64,000 nt of DNA from Dongia deserti (GCF_003574735.1 NZ_QORW01000004.1:124001-188000), one strand, 5' to 3'. Counted from the first letter of the stretch, positions 17,330 to 26,448 are shown. Program-made: numbers and translations. Notes: generated from the letters alone by a model not told the origin.

Positions 17330-18508
17330 ATGAAAACGCTCGACATCGGCCGCCTGCGCGCAGACACGCCAGCCTGCGAAAAGCTGATCCACTTCAACAA
17401 TGCCGGCTCCTCCCTGATGCCGACTCCGGTCTATCGGGCAGTGCTGGATCATCTGGCTCTGGAGCAGACCATTGGCGGCTACGCGGCCGAGGACCAGGCC
17501 TGCCCGATTCTGGAGGATTTCTACGACGCGTTCGCGACGCTGCTGAATTGCGATCGCGCGGAGATCGCCTATGTCGAGAACGCCACCCGCGCCTGGGATA
17601 TGGCGTTCTACTCGCTGCCCTTGAAGGAAGGCGATCGAATCCTCACGGTCGAGGCGGAGTATGTCAGCAACTTCCTCGCCTTCTTGCATCAGGCGAGGCG
17701 CCGCGGCCTGGAGATCGACGTGGTGCCGAGTGACGCCGGCGGCCAGCTGGATCTCAATGCCATGGAACGCATGATCACGCCCAAGACCAGGCTGATCGCC
17801 ATCACCCATGTCCCGACGCAAGGCGGCCTGGTCAATCCGGCAGAGGAAGTCGGCAAGATCGCGCGGCGGCACGGCATCACCTATCTGCTGGATGCCTGCC
17901 AGTCGGTCGGCCAGATGCCGCTCGACGTTGAAAAGATCGGCTGCCAGCTCCTGTCCGGCACCGGGCGCAAGTTCCTGCGCGGCCCGCGCGGCACCGGTTT
18001 CCTCTACGTCTCGAAGGACATCATCGATCGGCTCGATCCGCCCTTCATCGACCTGCACGCCGCCAACTGGACCGACGCGCGCAACTTCGAGATCCGACCC
18101 GACGCGCGCCGTTTCGAGAATTGGGAGAGCTATGTCGCGGGCCGTGTCGGCCTGCGCGCGGCGGTGGGCTATGCCTTGGCGCTCGGCCTCGATCAGATTC
18201 GCGATCGCGTGAGCATGCTGGCGGATCGCCTGCGGGCCTCGCTGTCGGAGCTGCCGGGTGTCAAGGTCCAGGATCTCGGCCGCGTGCGCTCCGGCATCGT
18301 GACCTTCACGAAGGAAGGTGAGCAACCGCGCGACATTCAGGCCCGTTTGGATGCTGCCGATATCGCCGTCTCCGTCTCCAGCAAGACCTCCGCCCAGCTC
18401 GATTTCGGCCGCCGCGGTCTCAGCCAAGTGGTGCGGGCGTCCGTGCACTATTTCAACACGGAGGACGAAATCGGCCGGTTCTGCGAGGCCCTGGGCGGCG
18501 CCAAGTGA
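17330..18508 (+). CDS. Aminotransferase class V-fold PLP enzyme
   Basis: 392 residues. The PLP lysine is in SGTGRKFLRGPRGTGF and the phosphate/pyridine-binding aspartate in LLDACQSVGQ, with HFNNAGSS at the N-terminus as in the NifS/isopenicillin-N-epimerase-like class V group. No catalytic cysteine loop of cysteine desulfurases is evident, so lyase, epimerase or hydrolase chemistry is more likely than sulfur transfer. ATG at 17330 lies after GGAGGG. It sits at the end of the three-exporter operon. Confidence 0.8.
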   Translation: MKTLDIGRLRADTPACEKLIHFNNAGSSLMPTPVYRAVLDHLALEQTIGGYAAEDQACPILEDFYDAFATLLNCDRAEIAYVENATRAWDMAFYSLPLKEGDRILTVEAEYVSNFLAFLHQARRRGLEIDVVPSDAGGQLDLNAMERMITPKTRLIAITHVPTQGGLVNPAEEVGKIARRHGITYLLDACQSVGQMPLDVEKIGCQLLSGTGRKFLRGPRGTGFLYVSKDIIDRLDPPFIDLHAANWTDARNFEIRPDARRFENWESYVAGRVGLRAAVGYALALGLDQIRDRVSMLADRLRASLSELPGVKVQDLGRVRSGIVTFTKEGEQPRDIQARLDAADIAVSVSSKTSAQLDFGRRGLSQVVRASVHYFNTEDEIGRFCEALGGAK

Positions 18509-18781
18509 TGCCCTGCCGAATGCCGTCGTGAGCAATCTGAGCAGAGGGCCCATTGGCTCGCCCACTTTGGGCTTCACGCCAGTGGCCTAGAGAAATCTCA
18601 CTCACGCTGCGGTCTCTTTCGATGCGATGCTGCACTGCGAGCTTGGCTCCTTCCGCAGCGAGCGCGAATCTCACGCAAAGCTCACGGGTTTTGCCGCGAT
18701 ACTTCTTGCCCGAGCAGGGGCATTAGAGCTATGCAAAATTTGTCTGTATTGACCGGGATTGCGTTCCAAAGGAACCGGTTC

Positions 18782-19699
18782 ATGACGGTCCCGCAAGTCA
18801 GCGTTGTCATCACTGCCTACAACCGCCCAGACTTCCTAAAGTCTGCGATCGAAAGCGTACTGGCGCAAACCTTCCGCGACTTCGAGCTGATCATTGTCGA
18901 CGATTGCTCGCCGACTGAGCTTTTCAGCGTCGTCGAGCAGTTCGGCGCGGGAATTCGTTTCCACCGGCAAGAGCAGAACTGCAAGCTTTCGCACACCAGG
19001 AATACCGGTATCCGGCTCGCGCGTGGTGAGTTTATCGCCTTCCTCGATGATGATGATGAATGGCTGCCACTCAAGCTTGAACGGCAGATGAATGCCGTGA
19101 AAGGCTACGATGCGTGTCTGTGCGCGTTCAAGGATATGGAGACGGGAAAGGCGTCCATTCACCCGGTGCGTGAAGTCACGCCCGAGATGCTGCTCTATCG
19201 TAACAAGTTCTGCGGCCCTAGCGGCTTCTTGTGTAAACGGAGCGTGCTGCTGGAGGAGCCGTTTGACGTGCAGCTGCCGTTGGGTTCGGATTGGGACATG
19301 TATATCCGCCTGGCACGCCAACGCCCCATGGCCTATTTGCCCGAACCGCTTTTCCTGAGACGCACGTCGGACCCCGCCAGCATGACCAACAAGAAGAGGA
19401 CTGCGGATCTGCAGGAAACGTTGGTCTTCGCCAGGCCGCTGGAGAAGCACCGGAGTTGGTTGGGCGAGCGCGTGTTCCGCCGCAACCTCGCTGGCGCCAT
19501 CATGACCAACATCAAGGTGAGGCCGCGCAAGTGGCAGATCCTGCGTACGGCGGTCGCAAGAGCGGGGCTTGCTCCGACGCTCTGGTATCTCTGGTACAAG
19601 ATCATCGGCGGCGATCGACGATTGTGGGCCGACCGGCAGTGGCGGCGCGAGCATGAACGCAGCCCGGGCCAGCTGCCATCGACCTCGGCGGCTTCTTAA
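18782..19699 (+). CDS. Glycosyltransferase family 2
   Basis: About 305 residues. GT-A fold signs: VSVVITAYNRPDFLKSAI at the N-terminus, IIVDDCS, and the metal-binding FLDDDDEW. The C-terminal part has a GSDWDMYIRLA acceptor-side motif and ends with a basic tail. It transfers a sugar from a nucleotide-sugar to a surface glycan precursor, probably at the membrane face. ATG at 18782 has AAAGGA upstream; an in-frame ATG at 18731 is possible. It stands alone, 8 kb from the flippase/sulfotransferase group that may share its product. Confidence 0.8.
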   Translation: MTVPQVSVVITAYNRPDFLKSAIESVLAQTFRDFELIIVDDCSPTELFSVVEQFGAGIRFHRQEQNCKLSHTRNTGIRLARGEFIAFLDDDDEWLPLKLERQMNAVKGYDACLCAFKDMETGKASIHPVREVTPEMLLYRNKFCGPSGFLCKRSVLLEEPFDVQLPLGSDWDMYIRLARQRPMAYLPEPLFLRRTSDPASMTNKKRTADLQETLVFARPLEKHRSWLGERVFRRNLAGAIMTNIKVRPRKWQILRTAVARAGLAPTLWYLWYKIIGGDRRLWADRQWRREHERSPGQLPSTSAAS

Positions 19700-19771
19700 T
19701 GATGGTCAGGTAACTACCCCGCTTCGCGATTCACTATCGGAGCCGAGGCAGCGCGGCTGGAGGAGTAGCGC

Positions 19772-20551
19772 CTATAAAGTCCCTGGATAGGTGCCGCCGT
19801 CCACCAGGACATTCTGCCCGACGATGTACCCGGCGTGTTGGCTGCATAGGAAGGCGCAGATTGCGCCGAACTCCTCCGGCGTGCCGAAGCGGCCGCTCGC
19901 CTCCGCTGCCTTCGCCTCCGTGAGCGCGGCGTCGAGCGAGATCTTGCGCGCCTTTGCATCGGCCTCGGTCAGCTTCACCAGGCGCTCGGTCTCATGCGAG
20001 CCGGGCAGCAGGTTGTTGATGGTCACGTTGTGCTTCGCGACCTGGCGCGACAGGCCGGCGACAAAGCCGGTCAGGCCTGCACGCGCACCGTTGGACAGGC
20101 CGAGCGATGGATACGGACTCTTCACTGCGGCTGAGGTGATATTGACGATGCGGCCCCAGCGCCGCTCGATCATGCCGTCCACCACGGCTTTGATCAGCAG
20201 GATGTGGGTCACCATGTTGTTCTGCACCGCTTGGTGCCACTCATACTCGCTCCAGTCCCGGAAGTCGCCCGCCGGCGGCCCACCGGCATTGGTCACGAGG
20301 ATGTCGGGATTGGGGCACGCGGCGAGCAGCGCCTGCCGGCCCTCTGCCGTGGTCACGTCCGCCACCACCGACGTGACGCGGCTGCCGGTGGCGCGGCGAA
20401 TGTCCTCGGCCGTTTCGGCAAGCTGCGCCAGGTGGCGCGCGGCAATCGTAACCTTGACCCCTTCCCGCGCCAGTGCTTCCGCGCAGGCCCGGCCCAGCCC
20501 CTTGCTGGCGCCGCAGACGATGGCCTTCTTGCCGGCGATTCCGAGATCCAC
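19772..20551 (-). CDS. Atypical short-chain dehydrogenase/reductase without the YxxxK pair
   Basis: 259 residues, GTG start at 20551 after GGGGAGGG. The N-terminus has a normal NADP-binding motif (CGASKGLGRA) and NAG is present (TNAGGPPAG). Where classical SDRs have the catalytic Tyr-x-x-x-Lys, this protein reads LSNGARAGL, so tyrosine is asparagine and lysine is arginine; the preceding serine is retained (ITSAAV). An SDR subgroup resembling beta-ketoacyl-ACP reductases is known to lack the full tetrad, and this looks like it. It may bind cofactor without classical reduction, or use different chemistry. Confidence 0.8.
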   Translation of the reverse strand: MDLGIAGKKAIVCGASKGLGRACAEALAREGVKVTIAARHLAQLAETAEDIRRATGSRVTSVVADVTTAEGRQALLAACPNPDILVTNAGGPPAGDFRDWSEYEWHQAVQNNMVTHILLIKAVVDGMIERRWGRIVNITSAAVKSPYPSLGLSNGARAGLTGFVAGLSRQVAKHNVTINNLLPGSHETERLVKLTEADAKARKISLDAALTEAKAAEASGRFGTPEEFGAICAFLCSQHAGYIVGQNVLVDGGTYPGTL

Positions 20552-20703
20552 GTTTCAGCCCTCCCCGGCGCTCCATGCGGCGCCTCCCAATCCTTTTAGG
20601 TCAAGGACTTGGGCCAGTCCATGGGGCACAGGTCCTTCTCGCTTGCCGGACTGGGAAGAACGGCATAGGTTGCGATGCAGCAACGATATCCACAGGCTCT
20701 TCG

Positions 20704-21762
20704 ATGTCAGACCGTTTTCAGCAACTCCTGAACAGCCGCCCCTACCTGATGGCGGATGGGGCTACCGGCACCAATCTGTTCGAGGCTGGGCTGATGACCG
20801 GCGACGCGCCAGAACTGTGGAATTTCGAGCAGCCGGAGCGGATTGAGCAACTGCACCAGTCCTTCGTCGATGCCGGCGCGGACCTCTTCCTCACCAACTC
20901 CTTCGGCGGCACGCGCTACCGGCTGAAGCTGCACAACGCGCAGGATCGGGTGCGCGAGATCAACCGCGAGGCTGCCCGCATCGCGCGCCGCATCGCCGAC
21001 AAGGCTCGCCAAGAAAAGGGCCGTGAGATCATCGTGGCCGGCTCGATGGGCCCGACCGGCGAACTCTACGAGCCGCTGGGACCCTTAAGCATTGAGGACG
21101 GCGCAGACGCCTTCGCGGAGCAGGCGCGCGCCTTGGCCGAAGGGGGCGTAGACGTCCTGTGGATCGAGACCATGTCCTCCAAGGAGGAAGTCACGGCGGC
21201 CGTGAAAGGGGCTGCGGTGACAGGCCTGCCGATCGTCACGACCTGCTCGTTTGATACCAACGGCCGGACCATGATGGGCCTGACGCCCGCCGACTTCGTT
21301 GCGTTCGTGCACGAGTTGGATCCGAAGCCGGTCGCCTATGGTGCCAATTGCGGCGTCGGCGCGCCGGACCTCGCCGTCACCATCACGCAGCTGAAGGCGG
21401 CCTCGCTGCCCGGCGACGTGATCGTGGCAAAGGGCAATTGCGGCATCCCGTACTACGAGGAAGGCCACATCCGCTACAACGGCACGCCAGACCTGATGGC
21501 GGAATACGCCAAGGTGGTGCGCGATGCCGGCGCGAAGATCGTCGGTGGTTGCTGCGGCACCTCGTCCGATCATCTGCGTGCGATCCGCAACGCGCTGGAT
21601 TCCCATCAGCCTGACGATCCGCCGACGGTCGACAGCATCGTGACGCGCCTTGGTCCATTGACTTCGAAGGCTGCGGCGACGCTGGGCACGGAGCAGCCGG
21701 GCGGCGGACGACGCGGCCGGCGACAGCGCGCGAACGGGGCGGACAGCCACCCCAACTTCTGA
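20704..21762 (+). CDS. Homocysteine S-methyltransferase family protein (betaine-homocysteine methyltransferase-like)
   Basis: 352 residues. DGATGTNLFEAGL opens the barrel; zinc ligands are present as GANCGVG and the paired cysteines of GGCCGT, so the thiol-activating site is intact. In the family such proteins move a methyl group to homocysteine to make methionine; the closest bacterial relatives use betaine, S-methylmethionine or similar donors. No B12-binding domain is present. The ATG at 20704 fits; upstream in-frame sequence is arginine-rich and unlikely to be coding. With Cho/Bet genes 10 kb away the donor may be betaine (inference). The C-terminal ~40 residues are basic and low in complexity. 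Confidence 0.8.
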   Translation: MSDRFQQLLNSRPYLMADGATGTNLFEAGLMTGDAPELWNFEQPERIEQLHQSFVDAGADLFLTNSFGGTRYRLKLHNAQDRVREINREAARIARRIADKARQEKGREIIVAGSMGPTGELYEPLGPLSIEDGADAFAEQARALAEGGVDVLWIETMSSKEEVTAAVKGAAVTGLPIVTTCSFDTNGRTMMGLTPADFVAFVHELDPKPVAYGANCGVGAPDLAVTITQLKAASLPGDVIVAKGNCGIPYYEEGHIRYNGTPDLMAEYAKVVRDAGAKIVGGCCGTSSDHLRAIRNALDSHQPDDPPTVDSIVTRLGPLTSKAAATLGTEQPGGGRRGRRQRANGADSHPNF

Positions 21763-21792
21763 CGACAAGAACTACAAAATCAGAGTCTTTCG

Positions 21793-23553
21793 ATGTCTTC
21801 TTTAAGCGGCGCGCTCACTGAGGTTGTGGCGCGGGTGTTCGATGAATTGGGCCTGCCGGCCGAGTATGGCCGGGTGACCATCTCCAATCGGCCCGATCTC
21901 GGCCAGTTCCAGTGCAACGGCGCACTCGCCGCAGCCAAGGCCGCGAAGCAGAACCCGCGCGCCATCGCCGAGCAGGTGATGGCAAAGCTGCAGGTCATGC
22001 CGCAACTGCGCGACACGTCGCTGGCAGGACCCGGCTTCATCAATCTATCAGTGACCGACGAAAGGCTTGCGGAGCACGCGAACTGGATGGCGGGCGATGA
22101 ACGCCTCGCCGTCACGCGCAAGCGGCCGGAGATGGTGGTGCTCGATTACGGAGGCGCCAACATCGCGAAGGCCATGCATGTTGGCCACCTGCGCGCCGCC
22201 ATCATCGGGGATTCGCTGCGGCGCATCTTCAGCTTCGCCGGCGACAACACCGTCGGCGACGTGCACATGGGCGATTGGGGCCTGCAGATGGGCATGCTGA
22301 TCTCCGAGCTGGAGATCCGCCGGCCCGACCTGCCCTACTTCGATCCGAACTTCAAAGGCCCATACCCGAACGCAAGCCCGGTCACGGTCACGGAACTCGA
22401 AGAGATCTATCCGACTGCCTCGGCCGCCTGCAAAGCCGACCCGGCGCGCAACGAGCGGGCACGTGTGGCGACTGCGGAACTGCAGCAGGGCCGCCCTGGC
22501 TACCGCGCCTTGTGGCAGCATTTCTTCGATATCTCGGTCGAGGTGCTGAAGCGCGATTATGGCGCGCTCGGCGTGCATTTCGATCTGTGGAAGGGCGAAG
22601 CGCACGTTGACCCGCTGATCGGTCCCATGGTTGAGAAGATGAAAGCGATGGGGCTGGCGGAGGTGGATCAGGGCGCACTGATCGTCCGGGTCGCACGGCC
22701 GGACGACAAGAAGGAGATCCCGCCGCTGATCCTGGTCAAGCGCGACGGCGCGGCGATGTATTCGACCACGGACCTCGCCACCATCGTCGACCGGGTGAAC
22801 GAGCAGAACCCCGACCTCATCCTCTACATCGTCGACCAGCGGCAGCACCTGCATTTCGAGCAGGTGTTCCGCGCCGCCATCATGGCCAGCCTCAACGGCA
22901 AGGCGAAGATGGAGCATCTCGGCTTCGGCACCATGAACGGCCCGGACGGCAAGCCTTTCAAGACCCGCGAAGGCGGCGTCATGAAGCTGCAGGACCTGAT
23001 CGCCATGATGACCGGCGCAGCGCTCGATCGTCTCAAGGAGCAGGGCCTTGCCACCGACTACGACGAGGCGGAGCGCAAGGACATCGCCAAGAAGGTCGGC
23101 CTCGCGGCGCTGAAATTCGCCGATCTCAGCAATCACCGCATCGCCAACTACGTGTTCGATCCGGACCGCTTCGTCCGCTTCGAAGGCAAGACCGGACCCT
23201 ATCTGCTCTACGCCGCCGTGCGCATCAAGTCGATCCTGCGCAAGGCCGACGCGCAGGGCGACAGGCCCGGCACAATCCTGCCGCCGGAACCGGGCGAGCG
23301 CGACTTGGTTCTCGCGCTCGGTGCGCTGCCCGATGCGATCCAGGCCGCCTATGATGAGCGCGCGCCCAACAGGATCGCGGACTACGCCTACGGTTTGGCG
23401 CAGACCTTCAGCACCTACTACAACCAGTTCCATATCTTGAGCGAGCAGAACGACGCCCTGCGCCGCTCACGGCTCGGGCTAGCAGCGCTCACCTTGCGCG
23501 CATTGGAACTGTCGCTGTCATTGCTGGGCATCGAGGTGCCTGAGCGGATGTGA
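21793..23553 (+). CDS. argS: Arginyl-tRNA synthetase
   Basis: 586 residues, normal for ArgS. The class I HIGH motif appears as AMHVGHLRAA after GGANIAK, and the KMSKS counterpart as PFKTREGG, a lysine-poor version that is common in ArgS. The C-terminal anticodon-binding domain is present (KTGPYLLYAAVRIKSI). It charges tRNA-Arg in the cytoplasm. It follows the betaine-homocysteine methyltransferase-like gene by 30 bases and precedes cobB by 4, so the three may be one transcript. Whether the genome has another argS cannot be told here. Confidence 0.93.
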   Translation: MSSLSGALTEVVARVFDELGLPAEYGRVTISNRPDLGQFQCNGALAAAKAAKQNPRAIAEQVMAKLQVMPQLRDTSLAGPGFINLSVTDERLAEHANWMAGDERLAVTRKRPEMVVLDYGGANIAKAMHVGHLRAAIIGDSLRRIFSFAGDNTVGDVHMGDWGLQMGMLISELEIRRPDLPYFDPNFKGPYPNASPVTVTELEEIYPTASAACKADPARNERARVATAELQQGRPGYRALWQHFFDISVEVLKRDYGALGVHFDLWKGEAHVDPLIGPMVEKMKAMGLAEVDQGALIVRVARPDDKKEIPPLILVKRDGAAMYSTTDLATIVDRVNEQNPDLILYIVDQRQHLHFEQVFRAAIMASLNGKAKMEHLGFGTMNGPDGKPFKTREGGVMKLQDLIAMMTGAALDRLKEQGLATDYDEAERKDIAKKVGLAALKFADLSNHRIANYVFDPDRFVRFEGKTGPYLLYAAVRIKSILRKADAQGDRPGTILPPEPGERDLVLALGALPDAIQAAYDERAPNRIADYAYGLAQTFSTYYNQFHILSEQNDALRRSRLGLAALTLRALELSLSLLGIEVPERM

Positions 23554-23557
23554 TGCG

Positions 23558-24298
23558 ATGGCGATCGATCTTCCGTTCGAGCTGATTGATCGCCTGCGTG
23601 TCGCCAAGCGGATCGTCGCGTTCACTGGCGCCGGCATCTCCGCCGAGAGCGGCCTTTCTACCTTCCGCGACAAGCAGACCGGACTCTGGGCCCAATACCG
23701 GCCGGAAGATTTGGCGACACCACAGGCATTCCGGCGCAACCCGCGCATGGTGTGGGAGTGGTACGAATGGCGCCGCGGCTTCGTCGCCAAGGTGGAACCC
23801 AATCCCGGCCATCATGCGCTTGCCCGCATCGAAGCGGCGCGGCCGGGATTCTTTCTGGTGACGCAGAACGTCGATGGACTGCACGCCCGTGCCGGCAGCC
23901 GCAACCTAGTCGAGCTGCACGGCAATATCCGCCGCACCATCTGCTTCGAGCACCGTCACCTGGCGGAGAGTTGGGAACCGGTGGAGGAGCCGCCGCCACG
24001 CTGTGAACGCTGCGGCGGTCTGTTGCGCCCCGACGTCGTGTGGTTCGGCGAAGCTTTGCCGGAAAATGCCCTGCGCCGCGCGCAGGAGGCCGCCGCGCAC
24101 TGCGACCTGTTCCTCAGCATCGGCACCTCGACGCTGGTCTATCCCGCGGCCGAGCTGCCTTTCATCGCCGGTTCCAACGGCGCGACGGTGATCGAGATCA
24201 ACCCCGACTTCACGCCGCTGAGCAAGCTGGCCGATTTCGTGCTGCGCGAAAAAGCCGGCGTTGCGCTGCCGGCGATTGCAGCGACGATGCTGGAGTGA
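23558..24298 (+). CDS. cobB: NAD-dependent protein deacylase, CobB/SIR2 family
   Basis: 246 residues with sirtuin motifs in order: FTGAGISAESGLSTFR, TQNVDGLHARAG, catalytic histidine in ELHGN, and PDVVWFGE. The zinc part has a single cysteine in RTICFEH and a CERCGG pair, like E. coli CobB. The helix MVWEWYEWRRGF contains the Tyr-x-x-Arg pair that marks class III sirtuins, which prefer succinyl/malonyl lysine; desuccinylation is therefore likely. The start is 4 bases after argS, suggesting translational coupling. Confidence 0.9.
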   Translation: MAIDLPFELIDRLRVAKRIVAFTGAGISAESGLSTFRDKQTGLWAQYRPEDLATPQAFRRNPRMVWEWYEWRRGFVAKVEPNPGHHALARIEAARPGFFLVTQNVDGLHARAGSRNLVELHGNIRRTICFEHRHLAESWEPVEEPPPRCERCGGLLRPDVVWFGEALPENALRRAQEAAAHCDLFLSIGTSTLVYPAAELPFIAGSNGATVIEINPDFTPLSKLADFVLREKAGVALPAIAATMLE

Positions 24299-24359
24299 GG
24301 GCCAACTCTCAGTCATGGTGCTTGGCACGACTATGACGTAGAAAGGGGCACTGCGTTCG

Positions 24360-25085
24360 CTATGCCGCCATCCTCTGCAAACCGCTGGCGTAGTAGTCCG
24401 CCAAAGCGTTAAGCGCGCCGGCGCAGTCGCCGTTGAAGGAGGAGCCGTGCATGAGGCCTAAGGTGCGCGGCTTCAACGCCGCGAGTTTGCGGATCGTAGG
24501 CGCGGTGGCGACCCCGATGCTGGTGGCGTGGAACATGTCTTCCGCCGCGATCGCGGGGCCGACGATGTCGCTGCCGGTGACAGCCTGGCCGTCACCGAGG
24601 TGCGTCAAGAGATCGCCGCACAGCAACGTACCGGTCATCTCTTCGTAGACCACGCCGGCTTCCCAGCAATGCGGCACGTGTGGCGTGTCGATATAGCGCA
24701 CGCGCTTGCCGCCGAGATCCAGCACTTCGCCATCGGCCAATGCGCGCGGCGTGCGGTCCGCGAGGTCATTCAACGAGACCATGCAGGCGATCTGGCCGTG
24801 CGCCACCTCCGCGTACGGTGCCGCCGCAAGCCAGCTGTTCATCGCGCCGCATTCATCCGCTTCCACGTGCCCGAAGGAAATCCAGCGCAATCTCTCCACC
24901 GGTACGACCTTCGCAACCGCGGCAGTGATCAGCGGGAAGATCCCGCGCATGCCGCAATGAAACAGCAGCGGCTCATCGCCCTTGATCAGGAATTGGTTGA
25001 ACGTGAAGCCGGACGGCGGCACATCCGGAAAAAAGGTCGACAGGCGATAGATGCCGTCCGCGATCTCATTGATCCTGGTTTCCAT
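24360..25085 (-). CDS. MBL-fold metallo-hydrolase resembling the flavodiiron-protein domain
   Basis: 241 residues. Instead of the HxHxDH of ordinary metallo-beta-lactamases it has GHVEADECG, the His-x-Glu-x-Asp arrangement typical of the diiron site of flavodiiron NO/O2 reductases. Further ligands fit: HVPHCWEA, LLCGDLL and LMHGSSFNGD. The flavodoxin domain that normally follows is absent, so this is a stand-alone diiron-like domain that would need a separate electron donor if it reduces O2 or NO. It shares a transcript with a TetR gene 29 bases upstream. Confidence 0.75.
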   Translation of the reverse strand: METRINEIADGIYRLSTFFPDVPPSGFTFNQFLIKGDEPLLFHCGMRGIFPLITAAVAKVVPVERLRWISFGHVEADECGAMNSWLAAAPYAEVAHGQIACMVSLNDLADRTPRALADGEVLDLGGKRVRYIDTPHVPHCWEAGVVYEEMTGTLLCGDLLTHLGDGQAVTGSDIVGPAIAAEDMFHATSIGVATAPTIRKLAALKPRTLGLMHGSSFNGDCAGALNALADYYASGLQRMAA

Positions 25086-25114
25086 GCTTCTCTCCCAGCT
25101 TAATCCTTCGCGCC

Positions 25115-25696
25115 CTAATCCTTGCGTACGAGCCGCGCATGAATAATCTCGGCGATGGCTTCGGCCGCCTGATCCCGCGTCAGATCTATCTGCTGCAGCG
25201 ACCGGCAGACGCGCACATCCAGCAAGGCCGCAGACGTCCGGATGAGGTCGCGATCGATTGCGAACGGCGCCAGTGCGGCGCGCGTCAGCGCGATGCGGTG
25301 CTGCAGCTCTTCTCCGACGAACGTGCGCACGATCGGAAGCCGGTCTTCATCCGCGCGCACCAGATCGAACGCGACGTTGTCGTAGTATTCGAACAGCGCG
25401 CGCACCAGACGCAGCAGCCGCTCCTTCATCGTCGGCACGCCGGCGAAGATCGCTTCGGTGGGCGGCGGATAGGTCGCCATCACCATCTGGCCACAAGCCA
25501 TGATCGTGTCGTCGAGGGTCGGAAAGTGGTGATAGACGGTGCCGATGCCGACGCCCGCCCGCTCCGCGATCTGCTTCATGGTGGTGGCCGCAATCCCCTG
25601 CTCGCCGTGCAGCTCGAAGGTCGCTTGCACGAGGCGACGGCGCGTCTCCTCCGCGCTCTCGGCGCGCCGTTTCAGCTGGTAGGCTCTGCGTTTCAC
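25115..25696 (-). CDS. TetR family transcriptional regulator
   Basis: 193 residues. The N-terminal helix-turn-helix reads TTMKQIAERAGVGIGTVYHHF, a standard TetR signature; the C-terminal ligand-binding part is unassigned. It lies directly upstream of the MBL-fold gene in the same direction and probably controls that operon and itself. The divergent region toward the PAS-type regulator (25697-25821) is AT-richer than its surroundings and contains GACAATTTGTC and TTGTCTGTATTGACA, short dyads that could be operators; which regulator binds them is unknown. Confidence 0.85.
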   Translation of the reverse strand: MKRRAYQLKRRAESAEETRRRLVQATFELHGEQGIAATTMKQIAERAGVGIGTVYHHFPTLDDTIMACGQMVMATYPPPTEAIFAGVPTMKERLLRLVRALFEYYDNVAFDLVRADEDRLPIVRTFVGEELQHRIALTRAALAPFAIDRDLIRTSAALLDVRVCRSLQQIDLTRDQAAEAIAEIIHARLVRKD

Positions 25697-25821
25697 ATCA
25701 GCTTACAATTCGTCGAACATAATTTCACTGAATATCTGTTCTCCGAAAGGGAGTCAAGCGCCACCGGTCGAGACAATTTGTCTGTATTGACAGTTCGTCA
25801 CGATCGCGGCTCCATACGCGC

Positions 25822-26448
25822 ATGCCCGACCCGTTCGCAGCTCATCGCCCAGTCGCCCAGGCCATCGCCGCCCTGCTCGACCCGCATGCGGAGGTGGTGA
25901 TCCATGACCTACGCAGCGATCGCATCGTCGATATCTGGAACGCCTTCTCGCACCGGCAAGCCGGCGACGAATCGCTGCTGGGCGACGACATCGAGTTGCA
26001 CCTCGATCGCGATGTCTTCGGCCCCTACGACAAGGCAAATGTCGATGGCGCGCGGCTGAAATCCATCACCGCGACTCTGCGCGATGCCAACGGCAAGCGC
26101 ATCGGCCTGATGTGCATCAACCTCGACGTGTCGCTGTTCGACCAGGCGATCAAGCTGCTCTCGGCTTTCGCGGCGCCGAGCGAGCCGCGGCCCGAGGCGA
26201 TGTTCCACCAGGACTGGCGTGAGCACATCAATCTCACCATCCGCGCGTTCCTGGAGAGAAAGCGCAAGGCGCTGAAAGCGCTCGATCGCGAGGAGCGCAT
26301 CGCACTGATCGCGGAGATCGATGCGGCCGGCCTGTTCCAGGCGCGCAATGCCGTGCCGCATGTCGCCGGCGCGCTCGACGTGTCGCGCGCCACAATCTAT
26401 ACGCTGCTCAACGCGGCGCGTTCCTCCAGCATGAAGGTAGCACAATGA
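25822..26448 (+). CDS. PAS/YheO-like helix-turn-helix transcriptional regulator (DauR type)
   Basis: 208 residues: a YheO-like PAS sensing domain at the N-terminus (AEVVIHDLRSDRIVDIWN) and a C-terminal HTH (VAGALDVSRATIYTLLN). Relatives such as DauR control D-amino-acid catabolic genes. The stop overlaps the start of the aminotransferase (ATGA), so it is the first gene of a three-gene operon with the aminotransferase and a PhzF-type protein, which it probably regulates. Confidence 0.85.
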   Translation: MPDPFAAHRPVAQAIAALLDPHAEVVIHDLRSDRIVDIWNAFSHRQAGDESLLGDDIELHLDRDVFGPYDKANVDGARLKSITATLRDANGKRIGLMCINLDVSLFDQAIKLLSAFAAPSEPRPEAMFHQDWREHINLTIRAFLERKRKALKALDREERIALIAEIDAAGLFQARNAVPHVAGALDVSRATIYTLLNAARSSSMKVAQ

